64,000 nt of DNA, from the NCBI RefSeq assembly GCF_016595675.1, contig NZ_JAENJH010000005.1, positions 62,001 through 126,000 of the forward strand. The letters run 5' to 3'. Below are positions 16,411 through 25,422 of the stretch, in pieces. Positions within the stretch are counted from its first letter, which is position 1. Every line of letters starts with the position of its first letter. The notes beneath the pieces are model-generated. The model ran no database searches and had not been told where the DNA came from. It worked only from the letters and a program-made list of their open reading frames with translations. The DNA comes from Prauserella cavernicola. GTDB taxonomy: Bacteria > Actinomycetota > Actinomycetes > Mycobacteriales > Pseudonocardiaceae. Made by a program: the position numbers and the translations under genes.

Positions 16411-17931
16411 TCACCCGTTCCCGGGGAGCGTGAGCACGCCGTCCACCCGAACGGGCACGTCGACGGAGCCGTCGCGCAGCTCCGGCGGCAGCACGGCCTG
16501 CGGAGCGCCCTGCCAGGCGAACGGGCGCAGGAAGCGGCGGATCGCCGTGGTGCCCACCGACGTGTGGATGCTGTTGGTGGACGGCCACGGCCCGCCGTGG
16601 TGCTGGGCCCACGACACCGCGACGCCCGTCGGGTAGCCGTCGAACACGAGCCTGCCCGACACGGCCTGCAGACCCGCCAACAGGTCGGTGGCCTGGGTGG
16701 CCTCGTCGGTTCCGAGGTGCACCGTCGACGTCAGCGAGGGCTCCAGTCGCGCCATTGCGGCGAGCAGCTCCTCGTTCTCGGAGTAGCGCACCACGACCAC
16801 GAGCGGGCCGAAACATTCGGTGGCGACGTCGGTGTCGAGCTCGGCGGCGTCGATGGTCAACACGCGCGGCTGCGCCGTGAAACCCGAATCGTCCGGCTCA
16901 CCGCCGGTGGCGGCCGTCCCCACGCCGGAGAGGCCCGCGAGCCGCTCCGAACCCGAGGCGAACGAGTCGCGGATGCCCTTGTTGAGCAGCACCTGCGCGC
17001 CCGTTCCCTCCACGGCCGTCCGCAGAGCGGCCAGCACGGCCTCGCCCTCGTCGGTCCTCGGCACGAACGCCAGACCCGGCTTGGTGCAGAACTGGCCCGC
17101 GCCGAGCGTGAACGACCCGGCCAGGCCCGCGCCGATCTCGTCGGCCCGCTCCTTGGCCGCGGCCTGCGTGACCACGAGCGGGTTGATGCCGGAGAGTTCG
17201 CCGTAGAACGGGATGGGCTCCGGCCTGGTGTTGATGAGCTCGAGCAGCGCCTTGCCGCCGCCGAGCGAACCGGTGAACCCGACCGCCTTGATGTCCGGGT
17301 GCCGCACGAGCCGCACCCCGGCCTCCCGGCCGTAGACCACGCCGATCGTGCCCTCGGGAGCGCCGTACTCGATCGCCGCGGCCTCCAGCGCCTCGCCGCA
17401 CAGCCGCGAGGTCAGCACGTGCGAGCCGTGGGCCTTCACGATCACGGGACAGCCCGCCGCGAGCGCCGACGCCGTGTCGCCGCCGGGGACCGAGAACGCG
17501 AGCGGGAAGTTGCTCGCGCCGAAGACGGCGACCGGGCCCAGAGGCAGCAGCATCCGGCGCAGGTCAGGACGCGGGCCCATCGCCGTGTCGCCGGCGTGGT
17601 CGACCGTGGCCTCGAGGTAGCCGCCCTCGGTGACCACGTCGGCGAAGAGGCGCAGCTGGAAGCAGGTCCTGGTGAGCTCGCCGTTGAGCCGGGGCTCGCC
17701 GAGGCCGGTCTCGCCGTCCGCGGTGGCGACGATCTGCTCGCGGCGCGACTCCAGCCCGTCGGCCAGCGCCCGCAGCAGTCCCGCACGCCACGCGCGGTGG
17801 CGCAGGCTCAGCTCCGCGAAGGCCGCCCGCGCCCGCGTCGCGGCCGCGTCGACGTCGTCAGGGGTGCTCGGCAGGATCTCGGTCTCGCTGCTCTGCCCCG
17901 TCCTCGGGTTCACGCTCTGCAGGTGTGACAT
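16411..17931 (-). CDS. Aldehyde dehydrogenase, probable alpha-ketoglutaric semialdehyde dehydrogenase
   Basis: The 506-residue product is an NAD(P)-dependent aldehyde dehydrogenase. It has Asn141 in VFGASNFPLAF, Lys166 in CPVIVKAHGSH, the general base Glu245 in PFYGELSGINP and the nucleophile Cys282 in GAGQFCTKPG. The GELSGINP and AHGSH features are those of 2,5-dioxopentanoate dehydrogenases of the third type. Context supports this: the cluster also encodes KdgD, which makes the semialdehyde, and an aldarate dehydratase. The product would be 2-oxoglutarate. Its first 74 bases overlap the end of tctA. Confidence 0.88.
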   Translation of the reverse strand: MSHLQSVNPRTGQSSETEILPSTPDDVDAAATRARAAFAELSLRHRAWRAGLLRALADGLESRREQIVATADGETGLGEPRLNGELTRTCFQLRLFADVVTEGGYLEATVDHAGDTAMGPRPDLRRMLLPLGPVAVFGASNFPLAFSVPGGDTASALAAGCPVIVKAHGSHVLTSRLCGEALEAAAIEYGAPEGTIGVVYGREAGVRLVRHPDIKAVGFTGSLGGGKALLELINTRPEPIPFYGELSGINPLVVTQAAAKERADEIGAGLAGSFTLGAGQFCTKPGLAFVPRTDEGEAVLAALRTAVEGTGAQVLLNKGIRDSFASGSERLAGLSGVGTAATGGEPDDSGFTAQPRVLTIDAAELDTDVATECFGPLVVVVRYSENEELLAAMARLEPSLTSTVHLGTDEATQATDLLAGLQAVSGRLVFDGYPTGVAVSWAQHHGGPWPSTNSIHTSVGTTAIRRFLRPFAWQGAPQAVLPPELRDGSVDVPVRVDGVLTLPGNG

Positions 17932-19444
17932 CGCTGTTCTTGTTCTCCTTGTTCTGGGTGGCCTTGTTCCGGGAGCGGACGGCTCGCAGCACTGAGAGCA
18001 GGATGAGAAGCACGATGGCGCCGAGCAGCGAGGCCGCGATCGGTTCGCCGAGGAAGCCGGACAGTTCGCCGTCGAACGTCCTCATCGAGCGGCGGAAGGC
18101 CGACTCGAGGATTCCGCCGAGCACGAACGCCAGCACGAGCGGCCCCGGCTCGAACCCGACCTTCTTCATCAGGTAGCCGAGCAGGCCGAGCCCGATGACG
18201 AGGTACATGTCGAAGACGTTGTTGCGGACCGTGTAGACGCCGATCATCGTGATGAGGATCGTCAGCGGGGCCAGGATCGCCGCCCGCACCTTGAGGATGC
18301 GCACGAAGATGCCGATCAGCGGCAGGCTCATCGCGAGCAGCAGCAGGTTGCCGATGTACATCGAGTTGACGACACCCCAGAACAGCTGCGGCTCCTCCTC
18401 GACCAGCAACGGGCCGGGGGTGATGCCCTGCAGCATGAGGGCGCCGAACATGATCGCCATCGTCGCGTTGGCTGGAATACCCAGCGACAGCAACGGGATG
18501 AACGACGACGTCGCCGCGGCGTTGTTGGCGGTCTCGGGACCGGCGACACCCTGGATCGCGCCCCGGCCGAACTTCTCGGGCCGCTTGGTGGCCTTCTTCT
18601 CGACGGCGTAGGCGACCATCGACGACATCGTGGCGCCGCCGCCGGGCAGGATGCCGAGCAGGAAGCCCGACAGCGAACCGCGCGCGATCGCGCCCTTGGA
18701 CTCGGAGAAGTCCTTGCGGGTCGGGTAGACCGACCCGACCGGGGCCGCCTTCGGCGCCTTCTTCCGCAGCGCCTCGAGGTTGTAGAGGATCTCGCCGACA
18801 CCGAACAGGCCCATCGCGACGATCACGAAGTCGATGCCGTCGAGCAGCTGGTCACTGCCGAAGGTCAGGCGCGCGGTGCCGAGCAACGGGTCCTGGCCGA
18901 TGGTGGCGAGCAGCAGCCCCAGCGTGGCCATCGCCAGGCTCTTGAAGATCGAGCCGGTGCCCAGCGTGGTGACGAGCAGGATGCCGAGCAGCGCGAGCAT
19001 CGTGTACTCGGCGGGGCCGAAGTCGATGGCGAAACCCGACACGAGCGGCGCCACGAAGGTCAGCGCGACGATGGCGATCGTGCCACCGATGAAGGAACCG
19101 ATCGCGGCGATGCCGAGTGCGGCACCGGCGCGCCCCTGTCTCGCCATCTCGTGCCCGTCGATGGCGGTGACGACGCTGGAGGCCTCACCAGGCAGGCGCA
19201 GCAGCACCGACGTGATCGTGCCGCCGTACTGCGCGCCGTAGAAGATGCCGGCGAGCATGATGATCGCCGACGTGGGCTCGATGTTGTAGGTGATCGGCAG
19301 CAGGATCGCGATCGTGGCGGCGGGCCCGAGGCCGGGCAGCACGCCGACGAGCATGCCCAGCGTGACGCCGAGCAGGCAGTACAGCAGGTTGTCCGGCTGG
19401 AAGACGACCCCGAACCCGTCGAGCACCGGAGACAGGAAATCCAT
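17858..19444 (-). CDS. tctA: Tripartite tricarboxylate transporter, large membrane subunit TctA
   Basis: TctA is the main translocation subunit of the TTT importer, which works with the small subunit TctB and a periplasmic-type binding protein. The 528-residue protein has about 11-12 membrane segments. Hallmarks are LLGVTLGMLVGVLPGLGPAA near the N-terminus, FYGAQYGGTITSVLLRLPGE, and the second half with GILPGGGATMSSMVAYAVEK and GPETANNAAATSSFIPLLSL. The charged C-terminal tail overlaps the downstream dehydrogenase gene. Linkage to aldarate enzymes suggests a sugar diacid rather than citrate as substrate. Confidence 0.93.
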   Translation of the reverse strand: MDFLSPVLDGFGVVFQPDNLLYCLLGVTLGMLVGVLPGLGPAATIAILLPITYNIEPTSAIIMLAGIFYGAQYGGTITSVLLRLPGEASSVVTAIDGHEMARQGRAGAALGIAAIGSFIGGTIAIVALTFVAPLVSGFAIDFGPAEYTMLALLGILLVTTLGTGSIFKSLAMATLGLLLATIGQDPLLGTARLTFGSDQLLDGIDFVIVAMGLFGVGEILYNLEALRKKAPKAAPVGSVYPTRKDFSESKGAIARGSLSGFLLGILPGGGATMSSMVAYAVEKKATKRPEKFGRGAIQGVAGPETANNAAATSSFIPLLSLGIPANATMAIMFGALMLQGITPGPLLVEEEPQLFWGVVNSMYIGNLLLLAMSLPLIGIFVRILKVRAAILAPLTILITMIGVYTVRNNVFDMYLVIGLGLLGYLMKKVGFEPGPLVLAFVLGGILESAFRRSMRTFDGELSGFLGEPIAASLLGAIVLLILLSVLRAVRSRNKATQNKENKNSDVTPAEREPEDGAEQRDRDPAEHP

Positions 19445-19455
19445 TGGCTAGTCCT

Positions 19456-19941
19456 CTAGAAGTGCACGATGTGGGGCAGCGACACCCCGAGCCCGGTGAT
19501 GAACAGCAGGTAGATCGCGGTGGTGGCGGACAGCGAGACGATGGCCGTCATGAGCCACGACTCGCGGCCGAGCAGCTTGAGCCACAGCACCAGCAGCGCG
19601 ACGGTCGGGATCTCGAAGCCGACGCGCTCGAACAGGAACACGTAGCCGAGCAGGGAGACGACGCCCGCCGCCACGACGAGGGACTCGCGGCCGAACCGTT
19701 CCTCCTCGCCGGTGGGGGCGGAGCGCACCACGAGCACGACCGCGATCACGGCCATGGCGACGCTGACGATCAGCGGCCACATCCCGGGCCCGGGATCGGC
19801 GAGGTCGCCGATCCCGAGCTGCCAGGACAGGAGGGCGGCACCCGCGCCGACGACGAACAGCACCGACGCAGCGATGACGTTCTGCCTGCGCGCGTAGCTC
19901 TCGCTCGGCCGCGCCTCCTGCTCCTGATCGGGAGTCGTCAT
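19456..19941 (-). CDS. tctB: Tripartite tricarboxylate transporter, small membrane subunit TctB
   Basis: The 161-residue protein has four predicted membrane segments, including VIAASVLFVVGAGAALLSW and the PGPGMWPLIVSVAMAV stretch typical of TctB. Sequence conservation in this family is low, so the assignment rests mainly on topology, that motif and position between tctC and tctA. Its ATG overlaps the tctC stop by four bases, and tctA starts 11 bases after it. Confidence 0.9.
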   Translation of the reverse strand: MTTPDQEQEARPSESYARRQNVIAASVLFVVGAGAALLSWQLGIGDLADPGPGMWPLIVSVAMAVIAVVLVVRSAPTGEEERFGRESLVVAAGVVSLLGYVFLFERVGFEIPTVALLVLWLKLLGRESWLMTAIVSLSATTAIYLLFITGLGVSLPHIVHF

Positions 19942-20945
19942 GACTGACCCTTCATGTCGACGCCGAGCTCCTCCGTCATCGTCTTGAACTGGTCACGGGA
20001 TTCGCGCAGCTGCTTCTCGACCTCGGCGCCGTCGGCGTCCCAGCGGCCGATGTAGCTGGACTCGAGCACGTCGGAGTACTCCTTGGACTGCACGGCCTCG
20101 TCGATGGCGGAGGAGAGCTTGTCGCGCACGTCGTCGGGAAGGCCGGCGGGTGCGGCGACGAAGCGGCGCTGGTCCACGGTCACGTCGTAGCCGAGCTCCG
20201 TGGCGGTGGGCACGTCGGGCAGTGCGTCGAGCCGCTCCTTCGAGAACACCGCGAGCCCGCGCAGCTCGCCCGCCTTGATCTGTTCGAAGGCCTCGGCGAT
20301 CTGCAGCCCGGCCGCGTCGACCTTGCCGCCGAGCACGGCGGTGAGCGTCGGGCCGCCACCGTCGAAGGGCACCGCGGTGGCCTTCACCTTCTGCAGGCCG
20401 AGCAGCAGGGCCTGAGACAGCTGACTCCCCGTGCCCGCGCCGGTGGTGCCGTACTTGATGTTGCCCGCCTTCTTGAGGTCCTCCACCGACTTGATGGGCG
20501 AGTCGGCGGGCACCACCATCACGTAGTCCTCGACGGCGAGGCCCTTGATGAAGGTCATGTCCTCGAGCTGCACGGCATCGGGGTCGTCGAGCACGAGCGG
20601 GCCCACGGCGAACAGCGACTGGGGCATCACGGCCACGCGGTAGCCGTCGGGGTTGCTGCTGAAGACGTCCTTGCCCGCGATCTTGCCGTTGGCGCCGGGC
20701 TTGTTGAGGACGACGGCGCTCTGGCCGAGCGGCTCCTCGATGCTCTTGGCGAGCGCCCTGGTGACGAGGTCGGTGCTGCCGCCGGGCTCGGTGGGCACGC
20801 TGAACTCGACGGGGCGGGTCGGGTAGTCGCCGCCGCCGTCGCCGTCACCCGAGCCGCCCTGCACGGAGCAGGCCGACAGGGCGAGCGCCGCGGCGGCGAA
20901 CAGGGCGGCACTCCGCACGGTGCGGTTTCTGGACAGAATCTTCAT
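19938..20945 (-). CDS. tctC: Tripartite tricarboxylate transporter, substrate-binding lipoprotein TctC (Bug family)
   Basis: This is the extracytoplasmic receptor of the importer. Residues 1-26 are a lipoprotein signal with lipobox LSAC followed by a Gly/Asp/Ser-rich linker, so it is anchored by acylated Cys. The mature part shows YPTRPVEFSVPTEPGGSTD, IKYGTTGAGTGSQLS and a C-terminal helix pair. This is the Bug fold, in which two water-mediated loops hold a carboxylate. It is the first transporter gene after kdgD, with AGGAGGA before the ATG. Confidence 0.93.
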   Translation of the reverse strand: MKILSRNRTVRSAALFAAAALALSACSVQGGSGDGDGGGDYPTRPVEFSVPTEPGGSTDLVTRALAKSIEEPLGQSAVVLNKPGANGKIAGKDVFSSNPDGYRVAVMPQSLFAVGPLVLDDPDAVQLEDMTFIKGLAVEDYVMVVPADSPIKSVEDLKKAGNIKYGTTGAGTGSQLSQALLLGLQKVKATAVPFDGGGPTLTAVLGGKVDAAGLQIAEAFEQIKAGELRGLAVFSKERLDALPDVPTATELGYDVTVDQRRFVAAPAGLPDDVRDKLSSAIDEAVQSKEYSDVLESSYIGRWDADGAEVEKQLRESRDQFKTMTEELGVDMKGQS

Positions 20946-20986
20946 TGATCCTCCTGGGAAGTACTACCGGTGGGGAAGGAAGTACG

Positions 20987-21931
20987 TCAGCGGGTCGCAC
21001 CCACGAGGGCGAGGCCCTTGGTCAGCAGTGCGTCCAGTTCTTCGAGGTGGTCGGTCGGCAGGTCGCGCAGCGGCGCGCGCACCGGGCCGACGGTGGCCCC
21101 GCGAAGCCGGGCGGCTGCCTTGACGAGCGCGACGGCGTAGCCGGTGCCCTTGTCGCGCAGCTCCACCAGCGGCACGAAGAACTCGCTGAGCAGTCGCTCG
21201 ACGGTCGCGTGGTCGTCGGCGTGGAACGCGCGGAAGAAGGCCTGGGAGATCTCGGGCGCGAAGGCGTGCACGGCCGAGGAGTAGGCGGGAACGCCGATGG
21301 CGCGGTAGGAGCGCGCCTGCATCTCAGCGGTGGCGGCGCCGTTGAAGAACAGCCATTCCGGCGGGGCGGCGAGCTTGATGCGCTGGAGCTGGTCGAGGTC
21401 GCAGTGGCCGTCCTTGATGCCGATGACGTTGGGGATGGTCGCGAGCTCGGCCACGGTCGGCACGGCGATCTTGACCTGGGCGCGCTGGTAGACGATCAGC
21501 GGCAGCTCCGTGTTCTCGGCGACCTTGCGCACGTGGTCGACCAGGCCCGCCTGCGGGGTCTCGACGAGGTAGGGCGGCATCAGCAGCACCGCGTCGGCGC
21601 CCGCGCGCTGAGCGGCGGCGACGAAGCGGCCGGCCTGCGCCCACCCGTAGCCCGCGCCCGCGACCACGGGTGCGGTGCCCGCGGACTCCTCGACGGCGAT
21701 CGTGATGAGGGTTTCGTACTCGTCCTCGGCGAGGGAGAAGAACTCGCCGGTGCCGCAGCAGGGGAACAGAGCGCCGGGCTTGGCGGCGAGCTGACCGCGC
21801 ACGTGGGCACGGAAGGCGTCGGTGTCGATGGCGCCATCGGCGTGGAACGGCGTCAGCGGGAACGACAGCACCGCTGTCGCCATCCCGTTCTGGAGCCGTT
21901 CAACGGCCTCCGCTGTATACGTGGCAGTCAA
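20987..21931 (-). CDS. kdgD: 5-dehydro-4-deoxyglucarate dehydratase (KdgD)
   Basis: KdgD dehydrates and decarboxylates 5-keto-4-deoxyglucarate to alpha-ketoglutarate semialdehyde. The 314-residue protein is of the DHDPS/N-acetylneuraminate lyase superfamily, with the Schiff-base Lys173 in VIGIKDGHCDLDQ and Tyr148 in LIVYQRAQ. LFPCCGTGEFFSL replaces the usual GTTGE loop of dihydrodipicolinate synthase and is the mark of this subfamily. The start is a TTG with GGAG five bases upstream. It heads the minus-strand operon kdgD-tctC-tctB-tctA-aldehyde dehydrogenase. Confidence 0.93.
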   Translation of the reverse strand: MTATYTAEAVERLQNGMATAVLSFPLTPFHADGAIDTDAFRAHVRGQLAAKPGALFPCCGTGEFFSLAEDEYETLITIAVEESAGTAPVVAGAGYGWAQAGRFVAAAQRAGADAVLLMPPYLVETPQAGLVDHVRKVAENTELPLIVYQRAQVKIAVPTVAELATIPNVIGIKDGHCDLDQLQRIKLAAPPEWLFFNGAATAEMQARSYRAIGVPAYSSAVHAFAPEISQAFFRAFHADDHATVERLLSEFFVPLVELRDKGTGYAVALVKAAARLRGATVGPVRAPLRDLPTDHLEELDALLTKGLALVGATR

Positions 21932-22000
21932 GGTGTCTCCATATGTAGACGTCTGTCATGTGCGGAGCAGTGTTACCCGGGCCTTGATAAGCTGTCAACC
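21932..22000. promoter_or_regulatory. Divergent promoter region of the aldarate cluster
   Basis: These 69 bases separate the divergent kdgD and iclR genes and must contain both promoters. They include the 8-bp palindrome AGACGTCT at 21947-21954, flanked by the AT-richer word CCATATG. It is a candidate operator for the adjacent IclR protein or for the GntR protein at the other end of the cluster. No other copy was noticed. Confidence 0.4.
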
Positions 22001-22810
22001 GTGGAAGCTGAGCGAGAGACCGGTGTGCGAGGTGTGAAGTCCGCCGCCAGGACCATGGAACTGCTGGAACTGCTGGCGTCGCGACAGAACCGGCCCGCTC
22101 GCCTCCGCGAGCTGAGTGACGCACTGGGGGCACCGCGCAGCAGTGTCTACGCGCTGATCCGCACGCTCGTCGAGCACGGCTGGGTGCGGGCCGACGCCAG
22201 CGGAACTCAGTACAGCATCGGCATCCGCGCGCTGCTCGCCGGAACGACCTACCTCGACACCGACCCATACCTGCGGATCATCCAGCCGCTGATCGCCGAC
22301 CTGTCCGCCGAGCTCGACGAGACCATCCACTACGGCAGGCTCGACCGCGGCGACATCGTCTACCTCGCCACGCGCGAGTCGAGCAAGTACATCCGGCCGT
22401 TCAGCAGGGTCGGCCGCAGGCTGCCCGCGTTCAGCACGTCGATGGGCAAGGCGCTGCTGTCCGAGCGGCTCGAGACCGGGATCGACGACCACGTGCCGGC
22501 CCAGGTCACGCCGCTCACCCCGAACACGCTGGTCGAGCGGGCCGACCTCATCGCCGACCTCGAGCTGACGCGCGAGCGCGGCTACGCGGTGGACAACGAG
22601 GAGAACTACGCGGGCGTCATGTGCTTCGGCTTCGCCCTGCGCTACAGCACTCCCCCGATCGACGCGATCAGCTGCTCGGTACCGCTGAGCGGGCTCACGC
22701 CCGAGCGGCGTGACGACATCGTCGAGGCCATGCAGCGCACGCGGCTGGCGATCGAGCGCATGGCCCCGGTCGACCTCGCGGCCACGGCCGATCTCACCAC
22801 GGGGCGCTGA
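22001..22810 (+). CDS. IclR-family transcriptional regulator of the aldarate cluster
   Basis: The 269-residue protein has an N-terminal winged HTH (RLRELSDALGAPRSSVYALI, residues about 32-51) and a C-terminal GAF-like effector domain with VYLATRESSKYIRPFSRVGR, FSTSMGKALLSE and GYAVDNEENYAGVMCFGFAL. IclR proteins commonly respond to small acids. Position, divergent from kdgD and upstream of the transporter and dehydratase genes, makes it the likely local regulator. The GTG at 22001 was chosen, as the frame runs far upstream without a better start. Confidence 0.9.
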   Translation: MEAERETGVRGVKSAARTMELLELLASRQNRPARLRELSDALGAPRSSVYALIRTLVEHGWVRADASGTQYSIGIRALLAGTTYLDTDPYLRIIQPLIADLSAELDETIHYGRLDRGDIVYLATRESSKYIRPFSRVGRRLPAFSTSMGKALLSERLETGIDDHVPAQVTPLTPNTLVERADLIADLELTRERGYAVDNEENYAGVMCFGFALRYSTPPIDAISCSVPLSGLTPERRDDIVEAMQRTRLAIERMAPVDLAATADLTTGR

Positions 22811-22812
22811 GC

Positions 22813-23577
22813 TTGGGGCTCGACTCCGCCGCACTACTGGTGCTGGCGGGCCTCGCCGCGGGCCTGGTCGGTTCCATGGCGGGCCTCGCCTCACTGTTCA
22901 GCTATCCCGCGCTGCTCGCGACGGGCCTGCCGCCGATCGCGGCCAACGTGACCAACACCGTGGCGATGTTCTCGACCACGGTCGGCGCCGCGAGCGGCTC
23001 GCGCAGGGAACTGCGCGGCCAGCTGCGCAGGCTGCTGCGGCTCGGCCTGCTCGCGGTGCTGGGCGGCTCGGTCGGCGCACTGCTCCTGCTCACCACGCCC
23101 GCGTCGACCTTCGAGCTCGTGGTGCCGTGGCTCATCGCGCTCGGCTCGGTACTGCTGTTGTTCAGCGACCGGCTGCGCGAGGTGGCCGACGGTCGCGCGA
23201 AGTCGCGGACCGGGCCGCCGTCGCTGCTGCCCCTCGGGGTGTCCGTGGCGCTCGTCGGCGTCTACGGCGGCTACTTCGGCGCGGGAGCGGGCGTGCTGAT
23301 GCTCGCGGTGCTGTCGGTGTCGGCCACCGAGCCACTGCCGGTGACCAACGCGGTGAAGAACATCGCGACCGGGGCGGCGAACGTGACCGCCGCGGTGGCC
23401 TTCGCGTTCCTGGCGCCGGTGAACTGGGTGGCGGCCGCGGTCCTCGGCGCGGGCGCACTGGTGGGCAGCTGGGTCGGGCCCTCGATCGTGCGGCGGCTGC
23501 CCGAGCGCCCGCTGCGGATCGCCATCGCACTGGCCGGGCTCGTCCTCGCGGGGCACCTGTGGTTCTCCGCGATCTGA
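22813..23577 (+). CDS. TauE/SafE-family membrane transporter
   Basis: The 254-residue protein has about eight membrane helices. The TauE/SafE signature appears twice, as expected from its internal duplication: LAAGLVGSMAGLASLFSYPA near the N-terminus and GVYGGYFGAGAGVLMLAVLS in the second half. TNTVAMFSTTVGAASG and TNAVKNIATGAANVTAAVAF are the paired motifs. The family exports sulfite, sulfoacetate or other organic anions. Here it may export or import an organic acid of the pathway. The start is TTG, two bases after the iclR stop. Confidence 0.88.
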   Translation: MGLDSAALLVLAGLAAGLVGSMAGLASLFSYPALLATGLPPIAANVTNTVAMFSTTVGAASGSRRELRGQLRRLLRLGLLAVLGGSVGALLLLTTPASTFELVVPWLIALGSVLLLFSDRLREVADGRAKSRTGPPSLLPLGVSVALVGVYGGYFGAGAGVLMLAVLSVSATEPLPVTNAVKNIATGAANVTAAVAFAFLAPVNWVAAAVLGAGALVGSWVGPSIVRRLPERPLRIAIALAGLVLAGHLWFSAI

Positions 23578-23617
23578 CCGTTGTCTGACTTCTCGTCGAG
23601 TTGTACGATCTCTCGCC

Positions 23618-24742
23618 ATGACCGCTGATCGCATCTCCTCAGTCACGATCTCCACCGTCACGCTGCCGCTGCACACGCCCATCAGCGACGCCAAGGTGCT
23701 CACCGGACGGCAGAAACCGATGACCGAGGTGGCCCTGCTCTTCGCCGAGATCCGGACCGAGTCCGGCCACGAGGGCTTCGGCTTCGGCTACTCCAAGCGT
23801 GCGGGCGGGCCCGGCCAGTACGCCCACGCCGTCGAGGTCGCCCCCGAGCTCATCGGCGAGGACCCCAGCGACATCGACCGCCTGTGGACCAAGCTGGTCT
23901 GGGCGGGAGCTTCGGTGGGGCGCAGCGGCCTGTCCACCCAGGCGATCGCGGCCATCGACGTCGCGCTGTGGGACCTCAAGGCCAAGCGCGCGGACCTGCC
24001 GCTGGCCAAGCTCATCGGCGCCCACCGCGACTCGGTCCGCTGCTACAACACCTCGGGCGGCTTCCTGCACGTCCCGATCGAGGAGGTCCTCGAGAACACC
24101 ACCGCCTCCCGCGAGCGCGGCATCGCGGGCGTCAAGCTCAAGGTCGGGCACCCCGACTGGCGCGTGGACATCGAGCGCGTGACCAAGGTCCGCGAGCACC
24201 TCGGCGACGACGTGCCGTTGATGGTCGACGCGAACCAGCAGTGGGACCGGCCCGCCGCGCAGCGCATGTGCCGCAGGCTCGAACCGCTGGAGCTGGTGTG
24301 GATCGAGGAGCCGCTCGACGCCTACGACCACACCGGCCACGCCGAGCTGGCACGCACCTTCGACACCTCCATCGCCACGGGCGAGATGCTCACGAGCGTC
24401 GCGGAGCACGCCGAGCTGATCAGGGCGGGCGGCGCCGACATCGTCCAGCCGGACGCCCCGCGCATCGGCGGCATCACGCAGTTCCTCAAGCTGGCCGCGC
24501 TGGCCGAGCAGCACAGGCTGCAGATCGCGCCGCACTACGCGATGGAGATCCACCTGCACCTCGCGGCGACCTATCCGCAGGAGACGTGGGTCGAGCACTT
24601 CGAGTGGCTCGAGCCGCTGTTCACCGAGCGCATGGAGATCAAGGACGGCCGCATGCTGGTGCCCGACCGCCCCGGCCTCGGGCTCACCGTCAGCGACCAG
24701 GCGAGGGCGTGGACGACCGACAGCGTTACGGTGACCGCTTGA
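23618..24742 (+). CDS. Enolase-superfamily acid-sugar dehydratase, galactarate/L-talarate dehydratase-like
   Basis: The 374-residue protein belongs to the mandelate racemase subgroup. It has the KxK base at Lys173 and Lys175 (GVKLKVGHP), metal ligands Asp204 (MVDANQQWD), Glu230 (WIEEPLDAY) and Glu256 (IATGEMLTS), and the Asp279-His306 dyad (VQPDAPRIGG and APHYAMEIHLHL). TSGGFLHVPIEEVL and VEHFEWLEPLF closely resemble the characterised Salmonella L-talarate/galactarate dehydratase as I remember it. The product, 5-keto-4-deoxyglucarate, is the substrate of KdgD in the same cluster. D-glucarate remains possible. Confidence 0.87.
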   Translation: MTADRISSVTISTVTLPLHTPISDAKVLTGRQKPMTEVALLFAEIRTESGHEGFGFGYSKRAGGPGQYAHAVEVAPELIGEDPSDIDRLWTKLVWAGASVGRSGLSTQAIAAIDVALWDLKAKRADLPLAKLIGAHRDSVRCYNTSGGFLHVPIEEVLENTTASRERGIAGVKLKVGHPDWRVDIERVTKVREHLGDDVPLMVDANQQWDRPAAQRMCRRLEPLELVWIEEPLDAYDHTGHAELARTFDTSIATGEMLTSVAEHAELIRAGGADIVQPDAPRIGGITQFLKLAALAEQHRLQIAPHYAMEIHLHLAATYPQETWVEHFEWLEPLFTERMEIKDGRMLVPDRPGLGLTVSDQARAWTTDSVTVTA

Positions 24743-25422
24743 GCAGAACCCAGGAGCTTCTCGCGCAGCTGACGGCGCGCATCCAGGAAGGCGTGATCCA
24801 GCCCGGCGAGCGGCTGCCGACCGAGGGTGAGCTCGTGCGGACCTACGGCGTGAGCCGCACGGTGGTGCGCGAGGCGATCTCGCGGCTGCAGGCCGCCGGA
24901 CTGGTCGAGACCCGGCACGGCAGGGGCAGCTTCGTGCTGGCCCAGCCCAGCACCACGCCGTTCGAGGTCGGCGAGGCGGGCGAGCTGACGATCGACGGGG
25001 CGCTGGAGCTGATCGAGTTCCGCACCGGCGTCGAGGTGGAGGCCGCCGCACTCGCCGCCCGCAGGCGCACCGACGCCCAGCTGGCGGACCTGCGTGAGGC
25101 GCTCGACGCCTTCGCCGCCAGCGGCGGCAACCCGAGCGCCTCGGTGCACGCCGACTTCCGGTTCCACCTGCGGATCGCGCTCGCGGCGGGCAACCGCTAC
25201 TTCGCCGACCTGATCAAGTCGTTCGGGCCCGGGATGATCATCATGCACCGCGAGCGCATGCCGGCGAACCCGGAGCGGTTCGCGCGCACGGCGGGCGAGC
25301 ACGAGAACATCTACACCGCCATCGAGCGCGCCGACGCCGACGCGGCCCGCGCCGCCGCGCGGGTGCACCTGGTCAACAGCAGGGCCCGCCTGCTCGACGC
25401 GCAGGCGCAGCAGCCTCAGTAA
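24739..25422 (+). CDS. GntR-family (FadR subfamily) transcriptional regulator
   Basis: The 227-residue protein has a winged HTH with QPGERLPTEGELVRTYGVSR, TVVREAISRLQAAGLVETRH and GRGSFVL at residues about 20-70. The all-helical FCD domain contains DFRFHLRIALAAGN and a C-terminal EHENIYTAIERADADAARAA helix with metal-binding His. FadR-type GntR proteins often control sugar-acid genes. The chosen TTG overlaps the dehydratase stop (TTGA). A GTG at 24709 is an alternative. The gene ends seven bases inside the convergent protease gene. Confidence 0.88.
   Translation: MSRTQELLAQLTARIQEGVIQPGERLPTEGELVRTYGVSRTVVREAISRLQAAGLVETRHGRGSFVLAQPSTTPFEVGEAGELTIDGALELIEFRTGVEVEAAALAARRRTDAQLADLREALDAFAASGGNPSASVHADFRFHLRIALAAGNRYFADLIKSFGPGMIIMHRERMPANPERFARTAGEHENIYTAIERADADAARAAARVHLVNSRARLLDAQAQQPQ

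Noticed and set aside
16411-25422. The TctABC importer as a citrate uptake system
   Set aside because: Citrate is the classical substrate of the family, but all linked enzymes belong to sugar diacid degradation, so an aldarate is more likely. Citrate is not excluded.
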